Assembly (NCBI GenBank): GCA_965222825.1
Contig: OZ244964.1
Location: forward strand, 744,001 to 808,000
DNA length: 64,000 bases
DNA from: G965207335 sp965222825
GTDB taxonomy: Bacteria; Pseudomonadota; Gammaproteobacteria; PS1; Pseudothioglobaceae
Direction of reading: 5' to 3'
The notes beneath the pieces were generated by a model, which saw nothing but the letters and a program-made list of their open reading frames with translations, ran no database searches and had not been told where the DNA came from. The position numbers were made by a program, and so were the translations under genes. This document shows, one piece after another, positions 62,861-64,000 of this stretch. Numbering within the stretch: position 1 is the first letter of the stretch; each line of letters begins with the position of its first letter.

Positions 62861-64000
62861 ATGGCTGATATACGAAAACATAAAATACTTGTTATAGATT
62901 TTGGCTCGCAATACACCCAAATAATAGCAAGGCGTATCCGCGAGCTTGGAATTTATTGTGCAATTCATCCGCATAATATTACTGAGAAAAAAATATTACA
63001 ATTCAATGCCAAAGGTATAATTTTATCAGGTGGACCTGATAATGTGCATCAATATAATAACCCTAAGGCACCTGATGTAATTTTTGACCTAAATATTCCT
63101 ATTCTAGGCATTTGTTATGGTATGCAAACTATGGCAGTGCAACTAGGGGGCTCTGCTGTATCTGCTAATAAACACGAATATGGATTTGCTAAGGTTCGCA
63201 CTAGGGGGCACAGCGAGTTATTAAGAGACATTCAAGACGAAACAAACTCAAATGGACACGGCTTATTAAATGTATGGATGAGCCACGGAGTAGAAATTAG
63301 TAAACTGCCTGATGGTTTTAAACTAATAGCCTCAACTGATAATTGTGATATTGCTGGATTTGCAAATGCTAAAAAACATTATTACGGCTTACAATTTCAC
63401 CCAGAAGTAACACACACCACACAGGGCGTGCATATTTTAGAGCGTTTTGTTATCGGTATTTGTAAATGTAGCAAAAATTGGACTAGTGATAATATAATTC
63501 AAGACTTAACAAATAAACTACAACAACAAATAGGTAAAAATAAAGTTTTACTAGCTATATCTGGGGGAGTTGATAGCTCAGTGCTAGCTGCACTACTGCA
63601 TAAAATAATAGGTAAACAATTAGTATGTATATTTGTAGATAATGGCTTGTTACGCCTGAATGAAGGCGATGAGGTAATGCAAACTTTTAGCCAAAATATG
63701 GGTATAAAAGTAATTAGAGTAAACGCCCAACAAAATTTTTATAACGCCTTAGTTGGTGTTAATGAGCCCGAGCAAAAAAGAAAAATAATAGGCAAAATCT
63801 TTATTGAAATATTTAATAAGCAAGCCAAAAATTTAGGCAAAATTAAATTTTTAGCACAAGGTACAATTTATCCTGATGTTATAGAGTCCGCAGTAGATAG
63901 TAAAAAGTCTAGTGTAATTAAATCTCACCACAATGTTGGCGGTCTGCCTGATGATATGAAAATGCAATTAGTAGAGCCACTTAGAGAATTATTTAAAGAT
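62861..64000 (+). CDS. guaA: GMP synthase (5' part, 3' end outside window)
   Basis: Converts XMP to GMP using glutamine. 380 codons are present of about 525; the frame is open to the last base. The ATG at 62861 is divergent from lptG by 27 bases. The glutaminase domain has VIDFGSQYTQIIARRIRELG and the catalytic cysteine in GICYGMQTM, with HPEV supplying the histidine-glutamate dyad. The ATP-pyrophosphatase loop is ISGGVDSSVLAALL. The window ends inside the synthetase domain. Confidence 0.97.
   Translation, partial: MADIRKHKILVIDFGSQYTQIIARRIRELGIYCAIHPHNITEKKILQFNAKGIILSGGPDNVHQYNNPKAPDVIFDLNIPILGICYGMQTMAVQLGGSAVSANKHEYGFAKVRTRGHSELLRDIQDETNSNGHGLLNVWMSHGVEISKLPDGFKLIASTDNCDIAGFANAKKHYYGLQFHPEVTHTTQGVHILERFVIGICKCSKNWTSDNIIQDLTNKLQQQIGKNKVLLAISGGVDSSVLAALLHKIIGKQLVCIFVDNGLLRLNEGDEVMQTFSQNMGIKVIRVNAQQNFYNALVGVNEPEQKRKIIGKIFIEIFNKQAKNLGKIKFLAQGTIYPDVIESAVDSKKSSVIKSHHNVGGLPDDMKMQLVEPLRELFKD

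Noticed and set aside
1..64000. Firm assignment to the SUP05/Thioglobaceae clade
   Set aside because: Gene content and AT bias are compatible, but no marker in the window is diagnostic, and reduced or AT-rich gammaproteobacteria of other groups could look the same.

Overview
This is a strongly AT-rich, gene-dense stretch of what looks like a gammaproteobacterial chromosome. The housekeeping set (YidC, DnaB, PriA, AlaS, YciO, SucCD, EF-P, Prs, GlmS, HslV, YaaA, MnmE, FolA, MsbA, IspE, Orn, ClpA/ClpS, LptG, GuaA) and the cpdA-yqiB neighbourhood are of gammaproteobacterial type. A small secreted WGPWG/GPF-repeat protein resembling sulfur globule proteins hints at a sulfur oxidiser, perhaps near the SUP05/Thioglobaceae group. 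That placement is an inference that only a phylogeny could settle. No phage or complete insertion sequence is visible; the one integrase-like gene has lost its catalytic motif.

Layout. 1-5.8 kb: 3' part of yidC, an overlapping 2OG-Fe(II) oxygenase, the integrase-like gene, an MHS-type MFS transporter and ddl. 6.0-15.1 kb (minus strand): a two-gene operon for very large secreted Ig-like proteins. Both have a cohesin-like N-terminus; one ends in a GGGGC-type sorting tail and the other in two nearly identical dockerin-like repeats. 15.6-28.6 kb: dnaB, a small coiled-coil protein, alr, a CpdA-like phosphoesterase and a YqiB-like protein; divergent ybeY/priA; alaS; yciO-sucD-sucC (written in reverse order); efp; tRNA-Gln(UUG). 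28.6-39.1 kb: prs, a restriction-modification pair with a frameshifted methyltransferase, glmS, bioD, a large PD-(D/E)XK repair nuclease, a second decayed restriction-modification locus, and hslV. 39.1-45.8 kb: a ferric-iron ABC operon behind a near-consensus Fur box, comF, yaaA, mnmE. 45.9-49.7 kb: the sulfur-globule-like gene behind a duplicated promoter, folA, and an operon of two DUF1538 membrane proteins with P-II-like and CBS proteins. 49.7-57.7 kb: a pabC-like gene with a membrane tail, msbA carrying a G9 tract, LPS/O-antigen genes, a winged-helix phosphoribosyltransferase with a heptad-repeat operator candidate, and a PIN/AbrB toxin-antitoxin pair. 57.7-64 kb: ispE, orn, clpA, clpS, lptG and the 5' two-thirds of guaA.

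Across the window, intergenic spaces carry at least two families of short palindromic repeats: a GC-richer one with the core GAAGCCCGGCGTCGAAGTTT, and one with ends like AGGAGCCTCTGATTAACC. Several copies lie so close to 3' gene ends that they supply the last codons or the stop codon. Four loci (two DNA methyltransferases, one restriction endonuclease, one FkbM-type methyltransferase) are broken by single-base frameshifts or nonsense codons. Two of the three frameshifts fall in homopolymer runs, so real decay, phase variation and sequencing error all remain possible.
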